Source: Arenibacter sp. ARW7G5Y1 (GTDB taxonomy: Bacteria; Bacteroidota; Bacteroidia; Flavobacteriales; Flavobacteriaceae). From it: a stretch of DNA of 64,000 nt. The stretch is taken from NCBI RefSeq assembly GCF_003201775.1, contig NZ_QJJZ01000007.1, forward strand, positions 62,001 through 126,000. Reading direction: 5' to 3'. This document shows, in pieces, positions 1 through 8,468 of this stretch. Each line of letters starts with the position of its first letter. Within the stretch, counting starts at the first letter, position 1. A program made the translations under genes and the position numbers. The notes beneath the pieces are model-generated. The model did not search any database and was not told where the DNA came from. It saw only the letters and a program-made list of their open reading frames with translations.

Positions 1-126
1 TTAATATTCCGTAGCCAGTGATGATGGGAATTGGAGAGTCAAATGGGATGTGTGGGTTGGGACCTATTTGATAAAACAAAAAAACCAGTCTAAAGACTGG
101 TTGTGTAAATAAACTTATTAAATATA

Positions 127-1158
127 TCAGGCTGTAACAGCTAACGAATTTTGATGGTCCTGATAATGTTTAGGACTACAACTGTATTTTTCTTTGAATA
201 TTTTGGAGAAGTAGCTTCTGCTAGTTAGGCCAACACTATATACTATTTCTGAAATGTTGAGGTCGGAAGTTTTAATAAGGTGTTCTGCGGTCTCCACCCT
301 TACATTCCTAATGTAATCAGTTACCGTTCTATCGAATAGCAGTTTAAAACCTTCCTGTAGTTTTGCTGGTGAAAGACCGGATTTGTTGCTAAGATATTTC
401 AGGCTATATTGAATTTCCGGATAGTTCTTAATAAAATTGGACAGCTCTTTTATATCATCCATTTCATCTTTGGTCAAGGAACCGAAATTATTTTTTGCTT
501 TCTTTTTATCTTCCTTGTGTTGTTGGATTTCCATGGCCAAAATAACGTGCACAATACCTTTTATCAATAGGTTTCGGACCAGTCCTTTTTGGGTGATGGC
601 CCCTAACTGCTGCATTTTTTCGGCTATTTTAAGATTATAGGAACCAGTGTAGGCAAAAATGTTCTGTCCTGATTTGGGCATAAATGTTCTAAGTAACTGA
701 TTTCTCAGTAGGTCGGTATCATCATCATCTTGGGCAACTTCATGGGTGTCTACCATTATATTGGAAAGCTTAACCACTTCATTTTTCCTAAAGAACAAGG
801 TCGTGGCCTTGCTAGGGTCACTGGAAAAGATTCCTGTTTGGAATTGGTTCAGAAGTCTTTTTTCTCCTTTGATACCGAAACTATGACTAATTTTTCCCTT
901 GGCACAGTACATAAAGTGAATAGGGTTGGTAATTGGCATATTATTGATGAGAAGCATATCTTCCTTAAAGACAATGTCATATTCCATAAAGGAAATATTG
1001 TTCTTAAAGGAAACTCCGCTTATGACACCGCTGACCAAATTATTGTCAAGTTCTAAATTGTACTCCTGTGGGCGAATTTTTAACGTTCCCCCCAAGTCTT
1101 GTTGTAACTGATTAAATATGTTGGCTATGTTGTTCGTTTTAAGATATACAATTTTCAT
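127..1158 (-). CDS. AraC-family transcriptional regulator
   Basis: A 343-residue DNA-binding regulator. The last ~100 residues (about 240-335) form an AraC/XylS double helix-turn-helix; the second helix pair includes ISEIVYSVGLTSRSYFSKIF followed by the family's SPKHY ending. The first ~235 residues match no ligand-binding fold I recognise; they may form a sensory or dimerisation domain. A flavobacterial AraC protein with a long uncharacterised N-terminus usually controls genes nearby, but no target can be named here. It is followed upstream on the same strand by two very small genes (1184-1345 and 1387-1527), which could share a transcript. The first 126 bases of the window hold no gene I can support. 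Confidence 0.85.
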   Translation of the reverse strand: MKIVYLKTNNIANIFNQLQQDLGGTLKIRPQEYNLELDNNLVSGVISGVSFKNNISFMEYDIVFKEDMLLINNMPITNPIHFMYCAKGKISHSFGIKGEKRLLNQFQTGIFSSDPSKATTLFFRKNEVVKLSNIMVDTHEVAQDDDDTDLLRNQLLRTFMPKSGQNIFAYTGSYNLKIAEKMQQLGAITQKGLVRNLLIKGIVHVILAMEIQQHKEDKKKAKNNFGSLTKDEMDDIKELSNFIKNYPEIQYSLKYLSNKSGLSPAKLQEGFKLLFDRTVTDYIRNVRVETAEHLIKTSDLNISEIVYSVGLTSRSYFSKIFKEKYSCSPKHYQDHQNSLAVTA

Positions 1159-1183
1159 GTTTCCGTATTTTAGAATTATTACT

Positions 1184-1345
1184 TTATTTGTCTCTTATTA
1201 CCCTAGCAATAAATAGTACCACAGCAAGTAGGAGGAGCAGGTGTATTAAAAAGCCTACGTTTACTATAAAAAAGCCAATGGCCCATAGAAAGAGCAATAG
1301 TATTGCTGCGATTATCAATATTTTGGACATTTTCTTTTTTATCAT
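1184..1345 (-). CDS. Small lmo0937-type (DUF5670) membrane protein
   Basis: A 53-residue protein too short for routine ORF calling. It starts MIKKKMSKILIIAAILLLF and consists of two closely spaced hydrophobic segments (about 8-28 and 31-48) with a short basic tail RVIRDK. The alternating leucine-rich segments split by WAIGFF match the tiny lmo0937/DUF5670 membrane family found in many Bacteroidota and Firmicutes; function is unknown, and it often sits near envelope-stress genes. Here it lies 25 bp upstream of the AraC regulator start. The alternative start is the internal Met6. The family match is from memory of its pattern, not a search. Confidence 0.72.
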   Translation of the reverse strand: MIKKKMSKILIIAAILLLFLWAIGFFIVNVGFLIHLLLLLAVVLFIARVIRDK

Positions 1346-1386
1346 AATTAAGCCACTTGGTCTTACCGATTAAATGGATATCTATC

Positions 1387-1527
1387 TCAGTTTGATTCTG
1401 ATTTGCCATTGGTCATACCCATGATGAAATTATCCGGGAGGTCATAATTTTTGTTGTCCATGGAATCCAAAGTCCAGCTTTTTCCGATTTTTGAATTGAG
1501 TTGATATGGTTCTGATGTCTTTTTCAT
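1387..1527 (-). CDS. Hypothetical 46-residue protein
   Basis: A short ORF on the same strand and just upstream of the DUF5670-like gene. It starts MKKTSEPYQL and ends GKSESN. It has no signal peptide or membrane segment; it is polar with two Trp/Met-containing stretches. Start, composition and co-orientation look gene-like, but there is no homology I recognise. It could be a spurious ORF in a gene-poor stretch. Confidence 0.4.
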   Translation of the reverse strand: MKKTSEPYQLNSKIGKSWTLDSMDNKNYDLPDNFIMGMTNGKSESN

Positions 1528-1877
1528 GTTGGTTGTGTTTATAGTTCTTATTGTTTGAAACAAAGTTCGTTACAGAGGGCTCCTTTTGTGTTATACAATT
1601 TTTATATTCTGTTATATAATTCCATTAAATCGACCTTATTTCCTTAAAAAAATGCAAAAATTTGGTAGGTTCAATCAATGACCATTAAGAACCATCGTTG
1701 TTTGTGTAGCGGAATTTCGCTTAAATATCAGGGAGCACAGGTAAGGATATTTCTTGAAGAACAGGCTAGTAATATGTTGGGCCCAAGCTTGGGGCGAGAC
1801 AGAACTCGATACTGTTTTTAGGCTATAGGTAAGAGGTGGGTATACAACTACCAAAGAGCGTACTTAATGCTATTGGT

Positions 1878-2090
1878 TTTATTAGTGAAACTCAATTTTG
1901 AGAAGTCAGTAAGACGCACTTAATATTGCAGGTTGAACTAATCCCGCCTTTTTCGGCGGGATCTAGGTTCAATACCTCGCCCCTAGGGTCAATTCCTATT
2001 ATTGGGTTCAGGGCCTGCCTTTGTCGGCAGACAGGCCTACCTATGTCGGCAGACAGGCCTGCCCTGAGTTTTAATGCCTTTTATTGTTGA
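1878..2090. repeat. Dispersed intergenic repeat, long copy
   Basis: Starts TTTATTAGTGAAACTC and runs through an AATCCCGCC-TTTTT-CGGCGGGAT hairpin into a GGCAGACAGGCC-rich part, ending near CCTTTTATTGTTGA. A shorter copy is at 10484-10599 and a diverged one at 15118-15200. It is non-coding and lies in the 613-bp gap between genes 1527 and 2141. The rest of that gap (1528-1877) holds nothing I can identify. Confidence 0.75.
2018..2066. repeat. Two tandem 22-bp repeats
   Basis: TGTCGGCAGACAGGCCT occurs at 2022 and again at 2044, a 22-bp period. Each unit can fold through CCTGCC/GGCAG pairing. They lie inside the long dispersed-repeat copy and are reduced to one partial unit in the 10.5-kb copy. 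Confidence 0.7.
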
Positions 2091-2140
2091 TGTGAAATGG
2101 GGGGAGAAGTATCCTTTGGATTCTATACCGTATTGGGATT

Positions 2141-4720
2141 TTAAACCGGTAAGTAGATGTTGAAGGTAGCACCTTTGTTTATAAGCCCATAGGCCGCAAT
2201 ATGCCCTTTGTGTTTTTCCACAATCTTCTTGCAAATAGCCAATCCTATTCCTGTGCCCGAATATTCGTTTTTTTGATGAAGGCGTTGGAAGAGTTCAAAT
2301 ATTTTATGGGCATTGGCCTGCTCAAAGCCAATACCATTATCCTTCACGGAAATGCAGTAATACTCCTTGGCTTTCTTGTGAAAGTCATCAGGAATGGAAT
2401 TGCGTTCCATTTTCTCGCATTCGATTTCTATTTTCGGAGTATCGAGAATACTGTGATATTTGATGGAATTTGAAATCAGGTTGTTGAAAAGCTGTTCTAT
2501 CTGAAAAGGGATACCTCTCACTTCGGGCAGATCGCCAAGAATAAATTCTACCCCGGACTCCCTAATTGGGGCCTCCAGATCTTCCTGAACTTTATCCAAC
2601 ACTAGATTCAGGTCTACTTGTACAAAGTCCTTTTTTTTCTTGCTTAGCCTGGAATAGGATAATAGGTATTTTATAAGGGTCTGCATACGGTTGGCGGAAG
2701 ATTTTACTTTGTCTATGTATTGCAGTTGTTGTTCTGTAAAACTGGAGGAATCGGAATCCGTAATCCTTGATATGAACATCTGTATTTTTCTTAAAGGCTC
2801 CTGAAGGTCATGGCTGGCAACACGGTTAAAGGATTCCAATTCACTATTGGTGCGTTTTAGTTCCAGGTTCTTGTCCTTTAGCTTTTGTTCATTTTTAAGT
2901 TCTTTGGTAATATCCTTTACCACTCCAATAAACTCGGTCTTTAAAAAATGGCCCGTATTGTGAAGGTATTTTACCTTCCCACCTTTGGTTATAATACGAT
3001 ATGTATAATTGCCGATTATTTTTTTCTCCCAGGCCAAGTTTAATTTTTCGTCGTAAAGCTTGAGGTCTTTTGGGTGCACAAAGTGTCTATAGTTATCAGG
3101 TGTCGGCTCAAATTCATTGGGTTCGCAATCCAATAACCTGAAAAAGTTATCGGACATGGTGGCTTCCTTGGTTTCTATATTCCATCGGTAGCTACCTATT
3201 TTGGCCACCGCTTCTGCATCATTCAGAATAGAATTTTGTACTGTTAATTGTTCATTAAGCTCCAATAATCGTTGTTTGGCATTAATTATTTGAGTACTGT
3301 CATAAGAAGTTAGTGTAATACCATCGTTTAGCTTATTGATGGTAGTATGGACCCACACGCGTTTATCTTTTAAGGGATATTCGGTTTCATGTATTTCAAT
3401 GCTGCCGTTGTTGGCACATTTTACCATGAGGTCGTATAGTCCGGTTTCATGTACAAAAGGATAAATTTTGGAGATGGACTTTCCAATCACTTCATCCACC
3501 TGTTTTCCTGTAAGGTTCTCACTTTCGGTGTTGGTGAATAAATATTTGAAATCTATAATATGGCCATTTGAATCCCTTTCGGTAATTAGATGGCTAACGG
3601 TGTTACTGGTGCTTTCCAGGATATTGTTCAAGAAGGATTTGGTTTCGATCAAGTTATGGTTCTGCTTTTCCAGTTGTTCGTTCAAAACCTTTAGATTTTG
3701 AGTAAACTTTCTTTCCGCAGTAGTATCCACAGAAGTTGTTAAAACCCCATTTTCCATTTTAACGGCCGTGGTCTTGAACCAAAACTTATTGTCATTAAAT
3801 TCAAAATATTTTTCAAATTTACGGGTAGTTCCTTCTGTAATAACTTTGGACAATTCGTCAAAAATGCCGTTCTCAAAATTAATGGGAATTAATTCGGACA
3901 TTTTACATTGCTCTATTTGGTGGGATTTTTGTCCGAGGACCGATTCAATTTTTTCGTTGGAAAATACAATGGTAAAATCTTTTACCTGTCCCGTAGTATT
4001 ATATATAGGCAAAAAATAACTAATAATATTGTCTGTGCTGCTCAAAATATTTTGAAGAAATTTCTCCGCAGTAACTGTTTTTTTTCGCTGTCTGTTAATT
4101 TGTAGAAATGAAATAATAAAGATAAATAAGGCAAACATACCCAGGAGCAAGGTCATTAATGGCGTAAATGAAATTTGGGACCTATATTCCTCCTTACGTT
4201 GGGCAAGTTGTATCTGCTTTTCTTGGTACAATTGATTTCTGAGCAGATTCAATTGGGTAATGTATTTTGAAACCTTAGTGATTTTTTCTCTATCACTGGC
4301 AGAATAATTTGTTTTTTGAAATGGAATATCTGCTATAATTTTTAGGGAATTATAAAGGCTGTCCTGCCAGGATTGTACAGAAAATAGTATTTTCTGCTGT
4401 AGTTCATTGTCTTGGGTTAATCTTCTTAGTTTTTGAAAAGACTCCTGTACTTCCGGTTTGTAATTTTCAAAGGAAGAAATACCCAAGGTATCTTGGGACA
4501 GCAAGTTTTTAAGTTCCGTGGACTGCATTTGGGCATAGTAGGAAAATAGCTGATTTATTTCCATGTCCACCTCCAGGGAATGGGAAACCATATCTGCCGA
4601 TTCCCCAAGTTGTACAATTTGTTTGTAACTGATGCTCCCGAGAAACATGAGAAGGGCAATGGCCAAAATAAGGGAGACGGCAAGAACTTTTGGAGAGGAT
4701 GTTATTTTTCTTATTGGCAT
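2141..4720 (-). CDS. Multi-PAS sensor histidine kinase
   Basis: An 859-residue membrane kinase. Order: transmembrane helix (~12-32), extracytoplasmic helical sensor (~33-185), second helix (~186-206, LLLGMFALFIFIISF), then three PAS/PAC modules (~220-335, ~355-475, ~495-605), a coiled coil, the HisKA dimer helix with the phospho-accepting His in SHDLQEPLRKI, and a HATPase with N box NLISNSIKYH, G1 DNGIGF and G2 GTGIGLA. It should autophosphorylate on His and pass phosphate to a response regulator. The receiver-only protein 12 bp upstream (4733-5179) is the likely partner, with an AraC regulator next to that; the tight spacing indicates one operon. The signal is unknown. Confidence 0.93.
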   Translation of the reverse strand: MPIRKITSSPKVLAVSLILAIALLMFLGSISYKQIVQLGESADMVSHSLEVDMEINQLFSYYAQMQSTELKNLLSQDTLGISSFENYKPEVQESFQKLRRLTQDNELQQKILFSVQSWQDSLYNSLKIIADIPFQKTNYSASDREKITKVSKYITQLNLLRNQLYQEKQIQLAQRKEEYRSQISFTPLMTLLLGMFALFIFIISFLQINRQRKKTVTAEKFLQNILSSTDNIISYFLPIYNTTGQVKDFTIVFSNEKIESVLGQKSHQIEQCKMSELIPINFENGIFDELSKVITEGTTRKFEKYFEFNDNKFWFKTTAVKMENGVLTTSVDTTAERKFTQNLKVLNEQLEKQNHNLIETKSFLNNILESTSNTVSHLITERDSNGHIIDFKYLFTNTESENLTGKQVDEVIGKSISKIYPFVHETGLYDLMVKCANNGSIEIHETEYPLKDKRVWVHTTINKLNDGITLTSYDSTQIINAKQRLLELNEQLTVQNSILNDAEAVAKIGSYRWNIETKEATMSDNFFRLLDCEPNEFEPTPDNYRHFVHPKDLKLYDEKLNLAWEKKIIGNYTYRIITKGGKVKYLHNTGHFLKTEFIGVVKDITKELKNEQKLKDKNLELKRTNSELESFNRVASHDLQEPLRKIQMFISRITDSDSSSFTEQQLQYIDKVKSSANRMQTLIKYLLSYSRLSKKKKDFVQVDLNLVLDKVQEDLEAPIRESGVEFILGDLPEVRGIPFQIEQLFNNLISNSIKYHSILDTPKIEIECEKMERNSIPDDFHKKAKEYYCISVKDNGIGFEQANAHKIFELFQRLHQKNEYSGTGIGLAICKKIVEKHKGHIAAYGLINKGATFNIYLPV

Positions 4721-4732
4721 GCCGTAACTCCT

Positions 4733-5179
4733 TTAGATCCGTAATAAAAAATTATCCTTGTTCAAGGCCGAGGTATGGTATTGCCAGTTGAGCTGTAGAA
4801 CCTTTTCAATAGCTTGTTTAAGAGCACCAAAACTAGTGGGCTTATTAATATAAATATTAGCCCCGTTCACAAAAGTTTCTTCAATATCGGCCTCTGATGA
4901 GGATGTTGAATAGATAGCTACCAATAGATCATGGAGTCTAGGGTGGTTTCTAATTTCATAGAGACACTGCATTCCGTTTTTAATGGGCATGTTTAAATCT
5001 AGAAAGACTATTTCAGGCAATATCACATTGGGTAGGATCAAATAATCCATTAACTCTTTCCCATTGTTGAAAAGCGATAATTTAGTCTTAATTTTTATTT
5101 CGTTCATAGCTTCCTTGAACAATGTTCTGTCATCATCGTCATCATCGGCCAAGGCTATGTTTAGCGTATGTAGAGGCAT
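4733..5179 (-). CDS. Receiver-only response regulator
   Basis: A 148-residue stand-alone CheY-like receiver. The acidic cluster is at residues 12-16 (ADDDDDD), the phospho-acceptor is Asp61 in FLDLNMP, and the conserved Lys lies near residue 113 in INKP. There is no output domain, so it probably acts by protein contact or as a phosphorelay intermediate. Genes of this type (Rcp1-like) typically accompany Cph1-like kinases carrying the SHDLQEPLRKI motif, as the downstream kinase does. It lies between the kinase (12-bp gap) and the AraC regulator at 5192-5764 (12-bp gap). Confidence 0.92.
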   Translation of the reverse strand: MPLHTLNIALADDDDDDRTLFKEAMNEIKIKTKLSLFNNGKELMDYLILPNVILPEIVFLDLNMPIKNGMQCLYEIRNHPRLHDLLVAIYSTSSSEADIEETFVNGANIYINKPTSFGALKQAIEKVLQLNWQYHTSALNKDNFLLRI

Positions 5180-5191
5180 GTTTTGGTATGG

Positions 5192-5764
5192 TTATTTTTG
5201 GGTTAAGGCTCTTTCTTTCCGTTTCAGGATTATTTTCTGAAAGGCGGAAGGGGTAAGTCCCGTCGTCTTTTTAAATTGGGCCGATAAATGTGATACGCTA
5301 CTATAGTTTAGCTTATACGCTATTTCAGTTAAGGTTAGGTTATTTTGTAGGATTAAACTTTTGGCGAAATCTATTTTTTTTAAAATCACAAAGTTCTCTA
5401 TGGAAGAATAGGTAGCTTCAGAGAATACCGAGGATAAATAGGTATATGAATAATCCAGTTTTTCAGAAAGATAGGTGGAGAAATTATAAAGCTTAGGGTT
5501 CTCCACATCATTGATCCATTCTGTAACGGAATCTTTAATTCGCTGTACCAAGGCCATTTGTTGGTCATCCATAATTTCTATGCCGTAATTTCCCAAGAGC
5601 GAGGCCATTTCCTGTTCTTCCTTTGGTGTAGGCGGTCTACTAAATTCAATTTCACCAACACCATGAATGGTATATTTCATTCCCAAGGCGTCCAATTGTT
5701 CCTGAAGAACAGCTTTACAGACAAGGTTAAAATCAAATTTTAGATAAATTCTCATTAATTGCAT
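5192..5764 (-). CDS. Short AraC-family regulator
   Basis: A 190-residue protein whose C-terminal ~100 residues are an AraC helix-turn-helix pair (LTLTEIAYKLNYSSVSHLSA, then FKKTTGLTPSAFQ). The N-terminal ~85 residues form a compact alpha/beta module seen in many flavobacterial short AraC proteins; its role is unknown. It is first in a three-gene operon with the receiver and the kinase, so it may be their transcriptional output. The start at 5764 gives MQLMRIYLKF; Met4 (5755) is equally possible. The 207 bp upstream, to 5971, hold no gene. Confidence 0.85.
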   Translation of the reverse strand: MQLMRIYLKFDFNLVCKAVLQEQLDALGMKYTIHGVGEIEFSRPPTPKEEQEMASLLGNYGIEIMDDQQMALVQRIKDSVTEWINDVENPKLYNFSTYLSEKLDYSYTYLSSVFSEATYSSIENFVILKKIDFAKSLILQNNLTLTEIAYKLNYSSVSHLSAQFKKTTGLTPSAFQKIILKRKERALTQK

Positions 5765-5971
5765 ATAATATGGGCCTGTAACATCGATTCCTCTTTATAG
5801 GGGAAAACGATAAAGGCGTTATACACAAAGATGATGAATTTTTAAATTGAATTAAACTGCTCAGGGAATTATTTAACAATTGAATTCCAAATTGATACCT
5901 AAGCCAAACTTTGCCCCTAACGATACCTTTAACCTTCCTAGCTGACGTAGCTTATTTAGGTAATATATATA

Positions 5972-6298
5972 TTAGTTTGTCAGGTAATTTTTTTCTGGAA
6001 TTTCCTTAAAAAATTCAGCTGTTTCAATATTGCTCGATGGACTATAATTGGCCAATACCGTGCCTTTACTGCCGTCGTTTGTTTCCAAAATATATAAAAT
6101 GGACATGTCCGATGGATTGCTCATCCCTTCGAAGCGAAATTCCTCCAAAATAGTGACATTTTCCGGCGAATATCCAATTTTTGTCTTTAGATCTATAAGT
6201 TTCATTTTTTCTACCCGGTAGTTGCCCTTAAAGCCTTTTTTTTGATATTCGTCTATAATTTCTTTTTCGTTCTTTGCAAACTGATTCTTCATTTTCAT
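5972..6298 (-). CDS. Small conserved Bacteroidota protein
   Basis: A 108-residue cytosolic protein without signal peptide or membrane helix. The central FRFEGMSNPSD.SILY segment followed by a G-x-KG-x-(V/L) strand matches a small uncharacterised Bacteroidota family sometimes mislabelled phosphoribosylpyrophosphate synthetase; at this size it cannot be that enzyme. Such proteins are often stress-linked in flavobacteria, which agrees with the neighbouring lipoprotein, DUF1328 and MscS genes. The start could be Met1 or Met3. The family assignment is from memory. Confidence 0.6.
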   Translation of the reverse strand: MKMKNQFAKNEKEIIDEYQKKGFKGNYRVEKMKLIDLKTKIGYSPENVTILEEFRFEGMSNPSDMSILYILETNDGSKGTVLANYSPSSNIETAEFFKEIPEKNYLTN

Positions 6299-6426
6299 AT
6301 TTTTTAATTATTCTCAAATAGTTCTTTTCATTGAATCCTTGGTAAAAGGATCTATTTTATGCAACCAAAAATTATTGGCAAAACTTGTATTGAAAGATGT
6401 TGTACATGTTTTATTTCTGTGGAGCG

Positions 6427-6464
6427 AAAAAAACGGACAAGCTCCGTGATGGAAAATGTCCGTT
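6427..6464 (-). terminator. Intrinsic terminator after the 63-aa lipoprotein
   Basis: The arms AACGGACA (6432-6439) and TGTCCGTT (6457-6464) pair; read on the minus strand the hairpin is followed by seven T. It lies about 35 bp past the lipoprotein stop. Confidence 0.75.
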
Positions 6465-6497
6465 CAAAATAAAATCTAACCAACCAAAGAGAATTTC

Positions 6498-6689
6498 TTA
6501 ATTGTCGTCCGTGGCATCGTCTATTTCATCCTCAATTTCTTCCACACCTTCCTCAATATCATCGCCCACGTTTTCTATGCCATCCTCAATTTTTTCACCT
6601 GTGGTTTTTTCTTCCCTACAACTGCTAAAGGTGGCTAAAGAAACAGTAAATAGGAGTGTGAATAGAAAGTATATTATCGATTTTTTCAT
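6498..6689 (-). CDS. Small acidic lipoprotein
   Basis: A 63-residue protein with a signal sequence MKKSIIYFLFTLLFTVSLA and a lipobox ending SSC, so Cys24 should be lipidated. The mature part is almost entirely Asp/Glu with Gly/Val/Ile spacers (GIENVGDDIEEGVEEIEDEI), forming an amphipathic acidic stretch. Very similar small acidic lipoproteins are common in flavobacteria and often sit beside DUF1328 and general-stress genes; their role is unknown. It has its own terminator downstream (6427-6464). Confidence 0.8.
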   Translation of the reverse strand: MKKSIIYFLFTLLFTVSLATFSSCREEKTTGEKIEDGIENVGDDIEEGVEEIEDEIDDATDDN

Positions 6690-6759
6690 TTTTATAGTTT
6701 TAGGATTACGTACGTTACGTACTTGATTTGTTTTTAATGTATTTAAAAAAGTGTCTTAC

Positions 6760-6921
6760 TTAGATCTTACTTCTTCCTGTAAATAAAGAAATTACAAAGA
6801 GAATCAAGAAAATAAAAAATAGGATTTTAGCAATACTGGCAGCTCCTGCTGCTATTCCCCCAAATCCGAAAATTGCGGCGATTATTGCCAATATTACAAA
6901 TGTTACTGTCCATCGTAGCAT
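6760..6921 (-). CDS. DUF1328 small membrane protein
   Basis: A 53-residue two-helix membrane protein, [20 protein letters not shown] then [20 protein letters not shown]. The LRW start, the FGFGGIA turn and the length are diagnostic of DUF1328 (YtjA-like). A longer reading frame exists upstream (to 6996), but the family's invariant N-terminus is MLRW, so the start is placed at 6921. Function is unknown; expression in other bacteria is often stress-linked. Its neighbours are an acidic lipoprotein and MscS. Confidence 0.88.
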   Translation of the reverse strand: MLRWTVTFVILAIIAAIFGFGGIAAGAASIAKILFFIFLILFVISLFTGRSKI

Positions 6922-7061
6922 GATATATGTGTTTTTTAGGTTAATACTATAAATTGTTCTTTTAACAATCTCTGACACAAATCTCGGGATAATCAATTGA
7001 GTTGTTTAACGTTATCACATTAATGGTTAACACAAAAGATTTAATTGTAAATTGTTTTTAA

Positions 7062-7946
7062 TCAATCATTTATGGGATTGTTGGATTTGAAGTAGTCTGG
7101 GAAATCCAACGTTCGAATAGGAAATGGAATATTGATGTTGTTATCGTCAAATGCTTTCTTAAGGGCTATCATGGCGATAGTTTTGGCTTTTAGTACCTCT
7201 AGGGAGGAGGTGGATTGAATCCAAAATCGAGTTTCAAAGTTGATGGAACTATCTCCAAATTCGGTATAAAGAAAAATTACTTCCCTGGTATCTTCCACAC
7301 TGTCAAAATTGGAGATAATAGTCTTGCATACCAAATTGCGTACAAATTCCAAATTGGAGGAATAGGCAACACCGCATTTAAGGATTACACGTGACTGGGC
7401 TGTGGTAGAGAAATTTCTTATTGGGTTCTCCAAAACCAATTTATTGGGAATATAAACTAGATTATTGTCCGATTGCTTGATGGTTACGGCCCTAAGGTCA
7501 ATATCGATCACCTCACCTTCATAATTGTTGCTTTCTATCCAATCCCCAAATTTTATATGTTTAATATAGGAAAGTACAATACCGGAATAAGTGTTGGCCA
7601 AAGCGCCTTGTAAAGCCAGACCTACAGCAAGACCTGCTACCCCTGCACCGGCTAAAATTGTATTTAGCGTTTTGCTAAGGTCCAGGATTCCTAGCACTAA
7701 AAATAATCCAGTTAGAATGATTAAAACTGAAATTAATTTGGCAATTACGTTCTTCATGGATTTTTGCAAACTACTTTTTTCCAAGAGTTTCCATGTGAGT
7801 TTTGCAAAATATTTCGATAGTAGGATTACAATGGTGAAAACGAACAGTGCTAAAATAATGTTGGGCAAATTCACTATTAAACTGTCTGCCCAGGATGCCA
7901 GTCTCTTGATCATTTTCTCCCAGGCTTCGTCTATCTTTAGATCCAT
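7062..7946 (-). CDS. MscS-family mechanosensitive channel
   Basis: A 294-residue protein: helices at roughly 25-45 and 65-90, the pore helix rich in Gly/Ala (AGAGVAGLAVGLALQGALAN), the beta domain (FGDWIESNNYEGEVIDIDLR) and the C-terminal alpha/beta vestibule. It should open under membrane tension to release solutes during hypo-osmotic shock. The frame is open to 8075, but that extension runs through a perfect 14-bp hairpin (8037-8070) and does not look like protein, so the Met at 7946 (MDLKIDEAWEKMIKRL) is preferred. It is the first gene of the minus-strand stress/envelope cluster here. Confidence 0.9.
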   Translation of the reverse strand: MDLKIDEAWEKMIKRLASWADSLIVNLPNIILALFVFTIVILLSKYFAKLTWKLLEKSSLQKSMKNVIAKLISVLIILTGLFLVLGILDLSKTLNTILAGAGVAGLAVGLALQGALANTYSGIVLSYIKHIKFGDWIESNNYEGEVIDIDLRAVTIKQSDNNLVYIPNKLVLENPIRNFSTTAQSRVILKCGVAYSSNLEFVRNLVCKTIISNFDSVEDTREVIFLYTEFGDSSINFETRFWIQSTSSLEVLKAKTIAMIALKKAFDDNNINIPFPIRTLDFPDYFKSNNPIND

Positions 7947-8033
7947 GTCCTCATTTTTAGTTGTAGTTTCAAAGGTTTTGGGGATTAACTCAATTACCTT
8001 TAAATATACGGATATAATTGCAGCGGTTTCAAT

Positions 8034-8070
8034 AAAAATGGTTCCGATACTTAAGCGTATCGGAACCATT
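8034..8070 (-). terminator. Perfect 14-bp hairpin, terminator-like on the minus strand
   Basis: AATGGTTCCGATAC (8037-8050), loop TTAAGC, GTATCGGAACCATT (8057-8070). Read on the minus strand it is followed by a T-rich stretch, as an intrinsic terminator. No gene that it could terminate is visible upstream on that strand, so it may be an attenuator or end an unannotated small RNA in 8071-8468. Confidence 0.6.
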
Positions 8071-8468
8071 AACAACCAACCTAACCATCTTTACTGAATT
8101 ACTGTTTTTATTCGTAGTAATTCAATGAAAAATATGTTTATCCCTAAATGTCCCCAGAAATTTAGGATTCAAAAGATCACCAAATTTTGGCAATGCTTTT
8201 TTTTTTCTTGATTTCAAAGTTACCAGGTACACTTAAAAAAGTTGTGCTGTATTCTAAATTTTATTGACTCTTATGACAGTACATTATTAGCAGCTATTGT
8301 TCTCATGGTTGTTTTATTATTTTCCTTTATTAGCGTTTGGGATACTATTTGTCCGTAAAGGAACAGTAAGAAAATGAGTATTGACTATCTTTAAATATCG
8401 ATTTATTGGGAGCAACATAAAGCACCAATACTATTTTAATTTTATTATTAACTATATATAAAAAGGAT
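8071..8468. other. Intergenic region, no gene seen
   Basis: About 400 AT-rich bases between the MscS leader hairpin and the dehydrogenase. No ORF with a plausible start exists on either strand. It must hold the promoters of the divergent flanking genes. A GGTTAGGTTGGTTG stretch (minus strand, ~8073-8086) resembles the GGTTGGTTAG stretch between the small lipoprotein stop (6498) and its terminator. Confidence 0.5.

Noticed and set aside
1203-1409. 68-codon minus-strand ORF at 1.2-1.4 kb
   Set aside because: The DUF5670-like 53-residue frame in the same place has a far better membrane-protein pattern.
5972-6298. Phosphoribosylpyrophosphate synthetase annotation for the 108-residue protein
   Set aside because: The real enzyme is ~310 residues with a PRPP-binding motif; neither is present.
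6760-6996. Longer 78-residue form of the DUF1328 protein
   Set aside because: The extra 25 residues do not belong to the family; MLRW is the family start.
7947-8075. N-terminal extension of MscS
   Set aside because: It crosses a perfect inverted repeat that fits a terminator, and adds no expected helix.
7591-8097. 168-codon plus-strand ORF opposite mscS
   Set aside because: Antisense shadow of the MscS pore region; rich in Ala/Pro/Ser with no domain.
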